Below are positions 10,824-20,889 of a stretch of 60,000 nucleotides of DNA, in pieces; the stretch's first letter is position 1, and the number at the start of each line of letters is the position of its first letter. The position numbers were made by a program, and so were the translations under genes. The DNA is from Diphasiastrum complanatum (Eukaryota > Streptophyta > Lycopodiopsida > Lycopodiales > Lycopodiaceae), in NCBI GenBank assembly GCA_029204225.1, contig CM055105.1, positions 16,131,353-16,191,352 on the forward strand, given 5' to 3'. The notes under the pieces are model-generated. The model searched no databases, was not told where the DNA came from, and saw only the letters and a list, made by a program, of their open reading frames with translations.

Positions 10824-11260
10824 TTGAAGATGAATGTCTCAAATGAACTTCTAAAGGAAGTAGGTGCTTACTCCACAATCCAAAAATCTTGGCAGACCTT
10901 GCAAGATATATATGAGTCTAAAAATACTTCAAGAGTGTTGAATCTAAGAAATCAGAGTCCTTCAATCTTATCAAAAGAGGAGAGATTTGCACAATACTTT
11001 GTTTTGAGAGTAAAAAAATTGACTAGAGAATTGTGTTGCATTGGACATGGAATTAAGGAGGGAGAGATGGTTTGAATCATCACGAATAGACTAGATAATA
11101 ATTACGTTAGCTTATCACATTCTTGTGCTATCTTGGGTTAGCTTCCACCCATTGAAAACTTGCTAGGAGTTCTGATGGCCAAGGCCTACACAAAGGATTT
11201 CATGTTGCATAGGATAAAAGATGGCACAAGCAAGCATTATCCATCCAAAGGTTGATGACT
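10824..11260 (+). pseudogene. Decayed Ty1/copia gag
   Basis: The frame from 10824 has AYSTIQKSWQTLQDIYESKN followed by LNLRNQ and LTRELCCIGHGIKEGE, paralogous to the copia gag at 4689 (compare AQEAWEALQKICESNN and LNNELACIGDSIKE). A stop at about 11075 interrupts it. The reading continues with ITNRLDNNYVSLSHSCAILG and LPPIENLLG in the same style. No zinc knuckle remains. Confidence 0.65.
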
Positions 11261-11976
11261 TCATTTCCCAAGGAATCTAATGGGTTTGGCTCGATTGCTT
11301 AGCTTGGCATCCAAAGTTTCTTTGGTCCTAGGTTCAAGGCCCCTCCTTGGAAAACAAGATCAATTTCCCAAGGACTTTAATCCTTTGCAAAAATGTGTAG
11401 TAAAGATATGAACATGTAGGGCAAAGTCCGGCCTAGTAGGACAAAGTCCAGTCCAGTAGGACTATATAATGCTTAATGATCTCAATCAAAATTTCTTACA
11501 CCTTTCCCTTTTTGTTCACCAACAAAAGTACGTCAATTTATAGGCAATTTTTATGTGTATCTACAATCAGTAAAAATATATCTTATGAGCAACATGCATA
11601 ATACAGTATTTGCATTATACCATTTACAAGGATTTCCCATGTACCTCTTTACACACAACCCCTTTGAGCTTTACAAACCTAAGGCCCTCTACACAATAAC
11701 CCCACTACTTATAAAACAAACGACAATTACGTCATATGATGCCCCACAAGTTGATCAACAAACAAGTCTTGGTTAGGCACTTTGGAGTTCATAAGGAGAT
11801 TGAAAGCCACATTATTGGCCATTAAAAGCTGAAAAGAACAAACGGTCATAATTAAACCTGGTGACCACAAATAAAAAACAGGCCAGTAAAAGGTAGTTTG
11901 GTTCATCATGTTGTACATAAAGACTGCATTATTATTCGCTGGCCTTTCCCCCTTGTAATCCTTATATATTTTGGCA
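11261..11976. other. Non-coding stretch
   Basis: No gene is supported. Three diverged copies of a short word (GGGCAAAGTCCGGCCTAGTAGG and variants) lie at about 11419-11463. The rest is AT-rich unique-looking sequence. Confidence 0.35.
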
Positions 11977-12222
11977 TTATGGGTGGAATGGTCTGTAGAT
12001 AATCCATTCTCCTACAAATTGTAAAATCTTTGAAGGTGTGTCACTGATCCTGTCTCTTCTCATCTTGCCCCTAGCAAGCATTTCTCCTCTAGCTTTGTTA
12101 AATGCACCGGTTTTAGGCATTGTCTCCCACATATCTCTGGCATGTGTAGAGCCAAACTTCAACAGAAATAATTCTGCCAACCCCTTGGCCAAGGCCATTG
12201 GCCATGCCCCATAACTACACAC
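11977..12222 (-). CDS. Small hypothetical protein, possibly a terminal exon
   Basis: The 81-codon frame encodes MALAKGLAELFLLKFGST, then HARDMWETMPKTGAFNKARG, and a basic stretch MLARGKMRRDR. It ends IIYRPFHP. The composition is that of a real folded protein, not of repeat translation, and there are no retroelement motifs. I do not recognise the family. The start could be the Met at 12222 or the next one, nine codons in (MALAKG). It lies about 580 bases downstream of the L18a-like gene on the same strand. It might be a short gene, a last exon, or a retrocopied fragment. Confidence 0.35.
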   Translation of the reverse strand: MCSYGAWPMALAKGLAELFLLKFGSTHARDMWETMPKTGAFNKARGEMLARGKMRRDRISDTPSKILQFVGEWIIYRPFHP

Positions 12223-12805
12223 AGCAGGAAGTTTTCCCTATCATGTTACATCAACAGAAAAATCAGGAAAATATTGCAAGGTATGAACTTATGAAGGTAA
12301 TCTGGCAGGGCCAGGAAGGAAACCAGGGAAGAAACTTTTTCTAGTATAAGAGAGAGATTAAAAAGAGATTATTTGCAGTCAAATTAGCTTACTTGAGTCC
12401 TTACATTGACCTTGAAGTAGAAGCTTGGGTGCTAATTTGGCTAACGCAAATTGATCATACTTGAAAGCTAGAACATAAAAAGACTTGCATGATGGAGATT
12501 CTTGACAGATCTTACAAGTTTGAGATTCCATAGCCGGATTTTCTTAACAGGAATCTGTAAAGTTCCTGTTGGATAGAAAGTAAATATCTTTAAAAACAAT
12601 GCAGGAGCCTCTATTCTCAAGCTAATTGCTAGCTTTTGCAATCTCCAGAAAACAGGATTCACGTGATCGAGTGAGCAGTAACTGCAGCATGTATATGGCA
12701 TCCATATTTGTACAAGATGAAAGAATTAAATTAAACAAATAGACTCTTTGGATTTTGAAGATACAACCCCATTACACTTCTACAAGCTCATAAAGTCCTT
12801 TTAAA

Positions 12806-14255
12806 TCACCAAAAAGAAACTCCTTTCGCTGTTCCCAGAACTAGCGCTATCAAAGCCTGCACACACACAAAAAAAAGGTGTGCTTGCTTGTTACCAGAAG
12901 TCCATTGATTTCCTACCTTCAGCTTGCTAGTATTTCTTGCACTACAGAACGAATTGGCTGAAATAATTTGCAATAAAACATTTCAAAAGCCATAATATGT
13001 GGACTGGTTCCATCTGAAACATAAATCAGAAAAGCGAGGAATAAGTTATCACATTGCTTGTAAATTAGTATCAAATTACTGCCTTTGTCAGATTTAAACC
13101 TGCTTTTATGGAGCTTGTAAAACTGGTACAGCCATATAGCACTTTAGCTTGCAAATTCACGAAGAAGATCACTTTTCAATAGGTAGCCCACAAGTTGAAT
13201 ATTCAGACGAGGGTTTGAATATACTTACCGCTATGGTGCAAGCCGCCAGCCCTGCATGCTCCCTGACATCGTGAGAGACGCAGAAGTAGATAAAAGATCC
13301 AATGAACCACGGGATTGAAACACAGAAGAATCCGATTATAAACCTGGGACATACAGCAACGGCAATTACAATATCAATGTACCTTCATGTGCTATGAACT
13401 CCAGCTAACACTATACCCCCGGATGACTGCTACGGGGAGTTAAGCGTGATCAATCAACAGCCCGCTTCAATGAAATAGGAAGCAAGTGGTACCTCAAAGA
13501 GATCAAACATATACTTACCAGTCTAATTACGGAACTTAGCAGACTAGGTGGATAATTTGTGCAACTTACAGAAACCAGCCTACGCCAATCCCGCAAAATG
13601 GAAGTCGATCGTGACCAATGTATACTCCACGAGAGCGCGGGGCTTCTCCACTAATGGGATGACCTGCAGCCATATCCACCTCAGTCAAATATGCATTGTG
13701 ATCACTCGACTGGGCGCTCAGCTTCCTAAATCAGCATTAAAGTGTGCGATCCAACATGTAAATGCCGCTAGCGAGTTGTAGAATTTTCTACAGGCGTTCA
13801 ACAAAGGAGTCTTATAGCTATTGACTTGTCGCAGGCAAGGATATCAATCATTTAAGTATGAGATAATCTCCATTCACATCCTAGATGATGTAACTGTAGA
13901 GAATCACGGTGGCATGAGGATTGCTCCTGCGCCCATTGACAATACACTCCACAGCAGCAAATTGAATGAACCGTAATTTGAACGAAGATAAAGCAAAGCA
14001 GTGGAAGACTGAAGTGGGTAGTCAAATTCACAAACAGAAAGTGCGCCCTTGAATTAAAAGACTAGGTAGGTCTTAAGCCGAACCTTGAACAGGCTGATAA
14101 GCTGGGCCAGAAGCCGGCGCGTAGTGAGGTCCCTCGCTGGGCGGCACAGGCTGAGGAAAATTGGGATTTCCCTGAAAGGTACCATAATAAGTCGGAGGTG
14201 CAGATCCATTGTCGCGCTGATGCTGATCATCGTCCACGGCTCCGCTGGCAGTCAT
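12806..14255 (-). CDS. 60S ribosomal protein L18a-like protein (small membrane protein), four exons
   Basis: Coding exons are 14255-14084, 13663-13570, 13343-13229 and 12856-12806, with GT-AG introns of 420, 226 and 372 bases that keep the frame. The product is 143 residues. A proline-rich N-terminus carries YYGTFQG (residues 23-29) and FPQPVPP (33-39). RLPFCGIGVGWFLFIIGFF (77-95) follows and leads into a hydrophobic hairpin to about 111. A second hydrophobic stretch covers 119-137. This is the order and length of the plant L18a-like family (usual hallmark RLPCCG-GWFLF). Despite its name the family lacks the ribosomal L18a fold and is predicted to be membrane-bound; its role is not well settled. 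In-frame ATGs upstream to 14393 exist, but an acceptor-like TTTAG just before GAGCGAAGCC suggests a 5' UTR intron, so the Met at 14255 was chosen. Confidence 0.9.
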
Positions 14256-14446
14256 GATTGATGGCTTCGCTCCTAAATCAGCAGCAATATAAGATAAGGT
14301 TTTGTAGATGGAGGAGATAAGATGCAACACACACAAAGTAGATAGATGGATGGATCTACTCTCGAAGCTCGCTCGTCTCATCAATGGCATCATATATCTG
14401 CTTCATTTACTGCAGAAAAAGTCTAAGCAGCGCTGCAGCAGCAGCA

Positions 14447-14448
<2 letters not shown>

Positions 14449-14496
<48 letters not shown>

Positions 14497-14500
14497 GAGA
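14449..14500. repeat. (GA)n microsatellite in the L18a-like 5' leader
   Basis: This is an almost pure GA tract of about 50 bases, interrupted once by ACA. On the gene strand it is CT-rich and falls between the likely start of transcription and the start codon of the L18a-like gene, where plant genes often carry pyrimidine tracts. Confidence 0.85.
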
Positions 14501-14629
14501 AGCCTGTGTGTGGCCAGCCCTTCATGACACCTTGCAAATTGAGTAAAATCTAGCCACGTCTGTTTCATACCCTTCAGGAAGAAAGTATGCAGTTGCCCTT
14601 CAAAATAAAGGCCTGAAGCGAGAGAGAGC

Positions 14630-14780
14630 GTGTGGGCCCTTCAGCACGACTTCATATAGAGCCCGCCACCGTTGGATCCATCCTATCATCACCGTTGGAT
14701 TCTATCATCATCGTTTATTTTTTGCCACGTTTTTACAAATAAAATTTAAAGATATTTGGATATTATATGACACGTGTCAA
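14630..14780 (-). promoter_or_regulatory. Likely promoter of the L18a-like gene
   Basis: On the minus strand, TCTATATGAA (14651-14660) is a TATA-like box, which would place the start of transcription near 14625. A GGGCCCAC word near 14632-14640 resembles the site II (TGGGCC) element of plant growth-related promoters. GACACGTGTC (about 14769-14778) is a perfect palindrome containing the G-box CACGTG, the core bound by bZIP and bHLH factors. CCACGCGTTAACGTGGG near 14822-14838 is a second palindromic ACGT-type site. Function is inferred from motifs and position only. Confidence 0.5.
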
Positions 14781-16573
14781 GAATCTAAGTGATCAAAGAA
14801 ACATACCCCTTCACGCAAAGCCCCACGCGTTAACGTGGGCAGTGCAGATTGGCCCACGTATACACTTGTTTTCTAAATACTGCCTTAAGCAAAATAAAAA
14901 TAAAAAAGAAAAAACATAAAAATAAAAAAGAAAAACATGTGATCTTTATACTATATCGTTTTATAGTAGGGATAATTTAGGAACCTGCTGGCACTTGCGC
15001 GGCAGTGTTGCGAAAAAAAATTTCAACCTAACACAAAACCTATTAAAAAAATATTTTATAGGCTTTTTAAGAAGTCATTGGCCAAAAGCCTACGATTCTA
15101 TTCTATTTGGAGAAGGCTCAATTTTTGTTTTCAACAAAGCTTAAATTTTTATACAGAGCCTTATAATACATTTATCCTTTTTAATTAGGATTTTAATTGA
15201 TTCAAACTTTGGGTCTTTGTTCAGAATACTCGACAAGTATAGGAATATAATCGACATTTTTCTCCAAAAATCGACTTCATAAAAAACTTATAGGAAGTTG
15301 ACTTTTAAAATATTGACAACTTGTTTGAAATGCAAATTTTTTTTGTTTTGTTTTCAAATGCAGGAAATTTATGTTTATGTCTAATAAAGCAGGTAGATTC
15401 ATATAAAGCTTATGTTACTAATGTATACTTGTAATATTTTGCCGACAATCAAATTGAAATGCAGGAATCAGAAGACAAGATTTTTAAAAGATCAACAACT
15501 TTTAGAAAACACAAGAAATTACAATGATGCAATCAAAATGTCAAATTTGTACATTTTGATATGTACTAGAATTTGAAAATGATTAAAAATATTTGTATGA
15601 TTTTTGTATTTAAAAAAAAAAGTAAAATGACATGCACTTTGTTAAAACTTTAATATGGGCCACTCGAAGAATGTAGTGAAGCCTAGAGCCAAACTCATTA
15701 TTTTTTATATCTTAAACCAAAAAAAAATTATATGAGAATAAAACCTATAGATTAATATTGGATAGGCTCAGAACCTATAAAGGCTCAAACATGTAGGTTA
15801 TGAGAACCTATAAAAATTTTCTTAGTACGTGAATGAAAAATTTAGTAGGCTTTTTTTAATATATTATAGGCTTTTGGCAAGCATTGTCAATGCACAGGTA
15901 CGGGGGGTTCGCCATCTAAGGGCATTCTGTCCCAAGGGAAGCCCTTCCTCGGACGGAATGCATTGAAGGAGGTGTCAATCCCTGATGTAATTTTACTTTT
16001 TACCTATTTTTAATGTTTTTTTCTCTAAATTTTTTAAGGTGCATGTAAAAAAATTTCAAAAGGAAAAGAAAAAGAGAGGTGCATAGATCTTGCTATGAGA
16101 GGTGCCTCCCTTTTCTTCATGAAAAGGTCAAAAATGATATTACAGAGGGAAAAAGATGAAGATGAGGACGTAGCATATGCTTAAAAGCTAAACAAAGTGA
16201 TTTGAGAACTGGGGGGGCCACTTGGACAACCTTCCACCATGGGAGGTGGGTGCCCGAGGGCCTCATTGAGTAGGGCGAAAGGCCTGAGGACAGGGGCCTT
16301 CCCTTGCATATTGACATGTGTGAAGTTTTTTTCACAAGTTTTTTTCTTCTGAGTTTATTTTTTTCTACATTTTTTTTGTTTTCCACTTTTTTTTCTTGCA
16401 TTTTTTTTTCCTGCATTTCTTTTTGTGAACTTTTTTAGTTTCTTTTTCTAGATTTTTTTCCCTTATCTTTCCATTTTCCACCAAAAAATCTTTTACAAAT
16501 TTGTTTTCAAATTTCTTTTGATGGAATTTGCGTGTGGACAGAGGCTGCCACATAGCGCATGCACATTTCTTGT
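14663..16573 (+). repeat. Segmental duplication, copy 1 (partner at 25012-25975)
   Basis: The block matches 25012-25975 in the same orientation. Shared stretches include GACACGTGTCAAGAATCTAA, CCCACGCGTTAACGTGGG, GATAATTTAGGAACCT and AAGCCCTTCCTCGGA. They also include a long match from about 16020 to 16570 running through T-rich tracts. Copy 1 is longer because it holds an 888-base insertion at 15003-15890 that copy 2 lacks. Copy 1 overlaps the upstream region of the L18a-like gene. A 99-codon minus-strand frame at 16117 is low-complexity and is not called. Confidence 0.8.
15003..15890. mobile_element. hAT-like non-autonomous element, shown by an empty site in copy 2
   Basis: The duplicated block at about 25270 reads straight through, GGCACTTGCACGGATAGGG. 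Copy 1 breaks after GGCACTTGCGCGG and resumes at TGCACAGG. The inserted DNA starts CAGTGTTGCGAAAA and ends with the inverse of CAATGCTTGCCAAAA, imperfect terminal inverted repeats of hAT style. TTGCGCGG and TGCACAGG would be the mutated 8-base target duplication. Both ends are crowded with the word AGGCTC/AGCCTA/AACCTATA in both orientations. No transposase is encoded. Confidence 0.6.
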
Positions 16574-16870
16574 GGAATGTGCATGCGCTATGTGGCAGCC
16601 TTGTGCACATTTCTTGTGGAATGTGCATGCGCTATGTGGCAGCCTTGCCTCATTGGTTGTCCACATGCACATTCTATCATAACTTTCATGCGCAGCTATG
16701 TGTCAACTTTTTATTGGCAGCCTGTGATTGCTTGTCCACATGCACATTCTATCATCATGTGGAATGTGCATAACTTGTGTGGCAACCCGTCATTGGCTAT
16801 CCACATGCACATTCTCTCATAACTTTCATGTGCTATGTGTCAACTTTTTATTGGCTATCCACTTGAAAAT
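16543..16870. repeat. Perfect hairpin and tandem units
   Basis: A 25-base perfect inverted repeat (16543-16567 and 16576-16600, 8-base loop) starts the block. A 44-base unit beginning CACATTTCTTGTGG is then repeated twice (16562-16605 and 16606-16649). Diverged units sharing CCACATGCACATTCTMTCAT follow near 16660, 16738 and 16801. The overlapping short open frames here only reflect the repeat. Half of the hairpin is present at the end of duplication copy 2. Confidence 0.75.
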
Positions 16871-17370
16871 TATGACTAGAATGCTCACAAAAAAAATTGG
16901 TTCTAAATCTAGACAAACATTGTGCTTCTCGAGGTGCTCTAGAATACACAAAATTTGAGCACTTGGCATTACACAATAAATAAGGGCTCAATCTTCATTT
17001 AATTATCTAAAAAATGAATAAGCCTATCATGCAATTTAGGAAATTAAAATTAAAAATTAGAATTCATCCAATCCAACTATCTACTTAATAATTCTTCAAG
17101 CTCTCTCGCTTTGAAATGTCTTCTTCTCTCTCGAATTAAGCAATGTACATCATAGGATGCTTCTCTTGTTTTGTTACTAGTTTTTTTTTAACACCTCACA
17201 TCATCAATAAATTCCACAATTTAAACTTCTAAATTGGATAATTCTTATCATCCAATTTGCTTATTTATGATCAATCAAGTGTTGTGAAGGCAATGCAATC
17301 GTTGTTTCAGCAAGTGTGTTGGTGATCCGTTAAGCATAACTATCAAGCAATATCTTATGTACATGAATGC
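16871..17370. other. Non-coding stretch
   Basis: AT-rich, with CTCTCTCG-type words near 17100-17130. No gene or repeat border was recognised. Confidence 0.35.
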
Positions 17371-17689
17371 ATGAGGCAGTTGTTCGCACATGATCAGCGT
17401 ATAGATACATCACATCAATATCATATACTTTATGTAAAAGGACGGAAACATCCATCAAGCTTTGCCAAAAGAGCAATCCATCACGATTTGCAACCTATAC
17501 TTGCTTCTGAAATAAATGGAAAGCACACATCATCTGAGTTATTATATCAGAAGGTATTGGATCGCGATCCAGCGCCCTTCTTATGCCATAGTTTACGTTC
17601 TACACATAGTCCATACATGCATTTCTTTCGTATGCTATTAGAAATGAAAAGCAATAGATACAAAGGCATACCGTTCCATGTGATCGTGT

Positions 17690-17815
17690 TGATCAGAGAG
17701 GCGTAGATGGGCGCTACCATGCATAAGCCAGCATGAGGAAGAAGAAGAAGAGGAGGAGGAGAAGGGAGCAGAGTGAAGGCATTGATAGTGGCGCCCTTCT
17801 TAATATATAGCCTTT
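17690..17815 (-). promoter_or_regulatory. Possible promoter and first exon of a secreted or membrane protein
   Basis: On the minus strand, CTATATATTA (17801-17810) is a strong TATA box. Downstream is a CTC/TTC-rich stretch that can encode MPSLCSLLLLLFFFFLMLAY, a signal-peptide-like sequence starting at 17782, followed by A and a possible GT donor. In another frame MVAPIYASLINTITWNG starts at about 17719 and meets a GTATGC donor. A start at 17782 would lie very close to the expected transcription start, which weakens the first reading. No downstream exon was found before 16900. Confidence 0.3.
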
Positions 17816-17904
17816 TGATCAAATGAAAATTGGAGGGAAAGTGCACTTTTGAATTTTGAACTTGTCACAAACATTCTCATATATATTATAAAATGACTAA
17901 TAAA

Positions 17905-18754
17905 TGTCAAAGTACAGCAAAATGGACCAAGAATAGATCTGAATCAGATCCACAAGTGTGATTGGATGTTAGATTAGATCAACCTATCAATCTACACAAG
18001 ATTAGATAGCATTTAGATCAAATCTAGATGAATAAATCTAACAAGAACAATCATTATTGATCAAAACTTGTACTTGCTGGTTTCACACATGTGTAAACCT
18101 GTCAGAGTACGGACAGTAGGCTGAGAATAAAGTATACTAAGCTTGAACCCAATCAATGCATAAAAACACAAGACAAATAGAGAGAAAACACTAGAATTGC
18201 TCCAAAACCAAGATTTAGCTTCCATGTCAATTATGGCCAAATGAGCCACCATATATACACAAGAGCTGATGCTTACTCAGCTGATTTGGCACGTGTGAGA
18301 GTGCCTACTCATCAAAGGATCCACCAATAATCATCAATATGGCACATGGACCAAGTTTCCTAACTTATAGCCACCTCCCTTGATTTTAGGCCAATTTTCC
18401 TAATTTATAGGGACTTGCACAAATATCTACTACAAGTTGGATCTCACCTACTACTGATGTTGTCACACATGTGAGAAGTCCTTGGCATGTGTGAGATCAC
18501 TCCTATCCATGTGAAATAGCTTTTCCTACCAATAAAATGATGCCAAGTGGCATATAGCTAGAAAACTAGATTTTGGCCATTTTAGCCACTAGATCTCAAA
18601 TGAAATGGCATGTACAACCTATATGACTCATCTAAATGATAAATGCATTTATTTCACACGTGGGAACAGGCTTCACACATGTCTTATGATGATATGTACT
18701 ACTCATAATGGTATTCACAAGATATGATCAAGTTAGCTTTTGCCAATTTTAACA
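17905..18754 (-). repeat. 3' LTR of the non-autonomous element
   Basis: It is the same length (850 bases) as the partner at 22551-23400, with scattered substitutions such as TACTAAG for TACCAAG. It ends 90 bases upstream of the TATA box at 17801-17810 that may drive an adjacent minus-strand transcript. Confidence 0.92.
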
Positions 18755-18767
18755 CTCCTCCTCAAAA
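18755..18767 (-). other. Polypurine tract of the LTR element
   Basis: Minus strand TTTTGAGGAGGAG lies immediately before the 3' LTR start TGTTAAAATTGG, as needed for plus-strand DNA priming. Confidence 0.8.
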
Positions 18768-18889
18768 CTAACTTGATAAAAACATGATGATATTGATATT
18801 GACTCCATGGGATGAATTGGTCTTCTAATATGGATCCTTGCTGGTTCAAGGTGTGAAGATCAGCCAATGAGCTTGACGTCGATCCGAAA

Positions 18890-20851
18890 TCACCATATCC
18901 ATGATAGTGCCTCTTTGATGTTGACTTTTTTGATGAACTTGAGAGCTTTGCACCATCCTAGCACCTCTTTCATTGATTTGTTCCATCCTTGAAGCATATG
19001 GTTGATCCAAAAGCTCCTCCTCCTTGAAAATAGCTGCAACTCCATGATAAAATAAAGAGTCCTTCTTGACTCATGAGGATCACAAAGATCCAACATCATG
19101 TTACCAAGATCTCGAGGATTAGGCTCATCAACATTGGCAAGACTATGCATGCTATAATAACAAAGAGTTTGTATCATATCTTCATGCTTGGTTACCATGC
19201 TAATCTCAGATCTAATGAGGCTAGATACTTCAATATGGAGATAAGTTTCCTTAGAGGATGATTCACTTTCTCTCATAAAGAGTTTACAATTTGCCTCAAT
19301 ACATGAAAAAAGACAATTTTTCACACTATGAGTGGACAACTCACTCATGCTCTTGCAAAACTCAAGAGCATACATTTGATGAAATAACATTTTGCTTTCT
19401 AATTGATCTAAAATCAATTTCATATCATTAAGAACATCAATTATGTTCTCAAGAGAGACACCATACTCAACTAGTATTGCGTTACTCCAACTTTGAAATG
19501 CAAAAGTCTCACTAAAGCAAATGGATTCACCAAATGACATAAGAGAAGCAAGCATGAGATGTATACCACTTGAAATGTGCTCCTCTTTCCCTTGAAATGT
19601 GAGCCATATGAGATCAACCATGTCTCTTGATATTCTTCTTGGAATCATAACTTGAGAAGGACTCTCCTCCTCAATCCTTGGCACACTTGAACCTCGAGAT
19701 GGCTCCTCAAGATCAACTTCTTGGTGCTCCTCCTTGATGGAAATCCGAGACCTCCATGTCTCAAAATGATCACAACAAACATGATCATATAATGTGTACT
19801 TCATGTGATCATCAACATTACTTATGCTAGAAACATAAGTCCAAAAATCAGCACAACTTGGCATGATTTTTCTAATATTGAAATCAAGAAGTATTTCCAT
19901 CTCAATAAGGCTAACTACTTGCTTATGGATATAAGTGTCCACTTTGGATGCCTCACTTATTCTCATAAGAAGTTTACAACTTGCCTTTAAAATTGAAAAT
20001 TTACAATCTTCAACATTATGAATGAACACATCATTCATGATCATATTGAAACCAACAAAAAATACATTATGAAGACATTTCCATTTCCTTGAATTCATAT
20101 TCAATGTAATTTTACAAGGAAAACATGCTTTGCTATCTATTAAGGCATCACACTCAACTAGTATTGCCTTGATCCACCTTTGAGATACAAAAATCTCTTC
20201 AGAGCAAAATAGTTCTTCATAAGATGTCATGAGAGCATAAATGGAACTATTTTCATTTTGTGATTGCTCCTTCTTAATCTTTCTTGGTTTCTCTTGGATC
20301 ATAACAATAAATTTGAACTTTTCTAAAGTTCTAAGCAAAATGCTTTCCAAGGACATGAAATAAATCCAAGTGACATTTATCTTTGCATCTTGAACCAAAA
20401 AATTCACTTCCAAATGCAAAACTTCAAAAGGTTTGAAATGTGTGATGATGGACTTTTGAAGACAAATCTTGTAAGTCCTTGTGAGGCTCCAAGCCTCATG
20501 CATCTTTCCACAAAGGAAATACCTTTTCTTGGATTTGTCCTTCTTGCCTTTGCACTTTGAGATTGAAGCTCCATCCTGCACCTCAGCCCCCTTGCTTTGG
20601 TTCTCCTTGGATGGATTGGTCTTCATTTTGTAGCATCTTGAGACAAAACGATCTCTCTTGCGACAAAGGTTGCATTTAGGATCCTTACTTGCCTCCAATA
20701 GGTTGCCACCTATCGATGCCATGATGAGGAAGTAAAACCTTGTGATATGACTTTTCAAAATGTAATTTGTGACTCTCAAGAAACTAGATTTGAACACATT
20801 CAACAATATAGAAGGATATACACAAGATTTAGACCACAAAGTTTGAATCAT
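18890..20851 (-). CDS. 653-aa ORF of the LTR element: rearranged copia polyprotein without catalytic domains
   Basis: This single long frame fills half of the interior. Near the start, KCNLCRKRDRFVSRCYKM (59-76) and YFLCGKMHEAW (111-121) look like altered zinc-knuckle regions. Residues 207-239 (LMTSYEELFCSEEIFVSQRW onward to ILVECDALID) and 437-468 (LMSFGESICFSETFAFQSW onward to ILVEYGVSLE) are two copies of one segment. That segment resembles the copia linker just before RT, EP-x-CFEEA-x-x-W-x-x-A-x-x-EYD. Residues 290-320 and 520-550 repeat as well (SCKLLMRISEASK, NCKLFMRESESSSK). An acidic linker EEHQEVDLEEPSRGSSVPR (374-392) matches the copia integrase-RT spacer seen at 26250. There is no integrase DDE, YVDD or RNase H motif. 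The likely start is the Met at 20851 or the later MASIGGN at about 20720. The role is unknown. Confidence 0.7.
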   Translation of the reverse strand: MIQTLWSKSCVYPSILLNVFKSSFLRVTNYILKSHITRFYFLIMASIGGNLLEASKDPKCNLCRKRDRFVSRCYKMKTNPSKENQSKGAEVQDGASISKCKGKKDKSKKRYFLCGKMHEAWSLTRTYKICLQKSIITHFKPFEVLHLEVNFLVQDAKINVTWIYFMSLESILLRTLEKFKFIVMIQEKPRKIKKEQSQNENSSIYALMTSYEELFCSEEIFVSQRWIKAILVECDALIDSKACFPCKITLNMNSRKWKCLHNVFFVGFNMIMNDVFIHNVEDCKFSILKASCKLLMRISEASKVDTYIHKQVVSLIEMEILLDFNIRKIMPSCADFWTYVSSISNVDDHMKYTLYDHVCCDHFETWRSRISIKEEHQEVDLEEPSRGSSVPRIEEESPSQVMIPRRISRDMVDLIWLTFQGKEEHISSGIHLMLASLMSFGESICFSETFAFQSWSNAILVEYGVSLENIIDVLNDMKLILDQLESKMLFHQMYALEFCKSMSELSTHSVKNCLFSCIEANCKLFMRESESSSKETYLHIEVSSLIRSEISMVTKHEDMIQTLCYYSMHSLANVDEPNPRDLGNMMLDLCDPHESRRTLYFIMELQLFSRRRSFWINHMLQGWNKSMKEVLGWCKALKFIKKVNIKEALSWIW

Positions 20852-20889
20852 ATCTCTTTCAACCTAGTCAATTGGAAACTAATCTTTGC

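Noticed and set aside
12468-12701. 77-codon minus-strand ORF below the L18a-like gene
   Set aside because: It sits where the 3' UTR of that gene should be and has no protein-like pattern.
16365-16958. Overlapping His/Cys-rich and Lys-rich frames
   Set aside because: They arise from the T-rich tracts and the palindromic tandem repeats, in all three frames at once.
18061-18252. 63-codon frame present in both LTRs
   Set aside because: It is repeated only because the LTRs are duplicates, and it has no recognisable motif.
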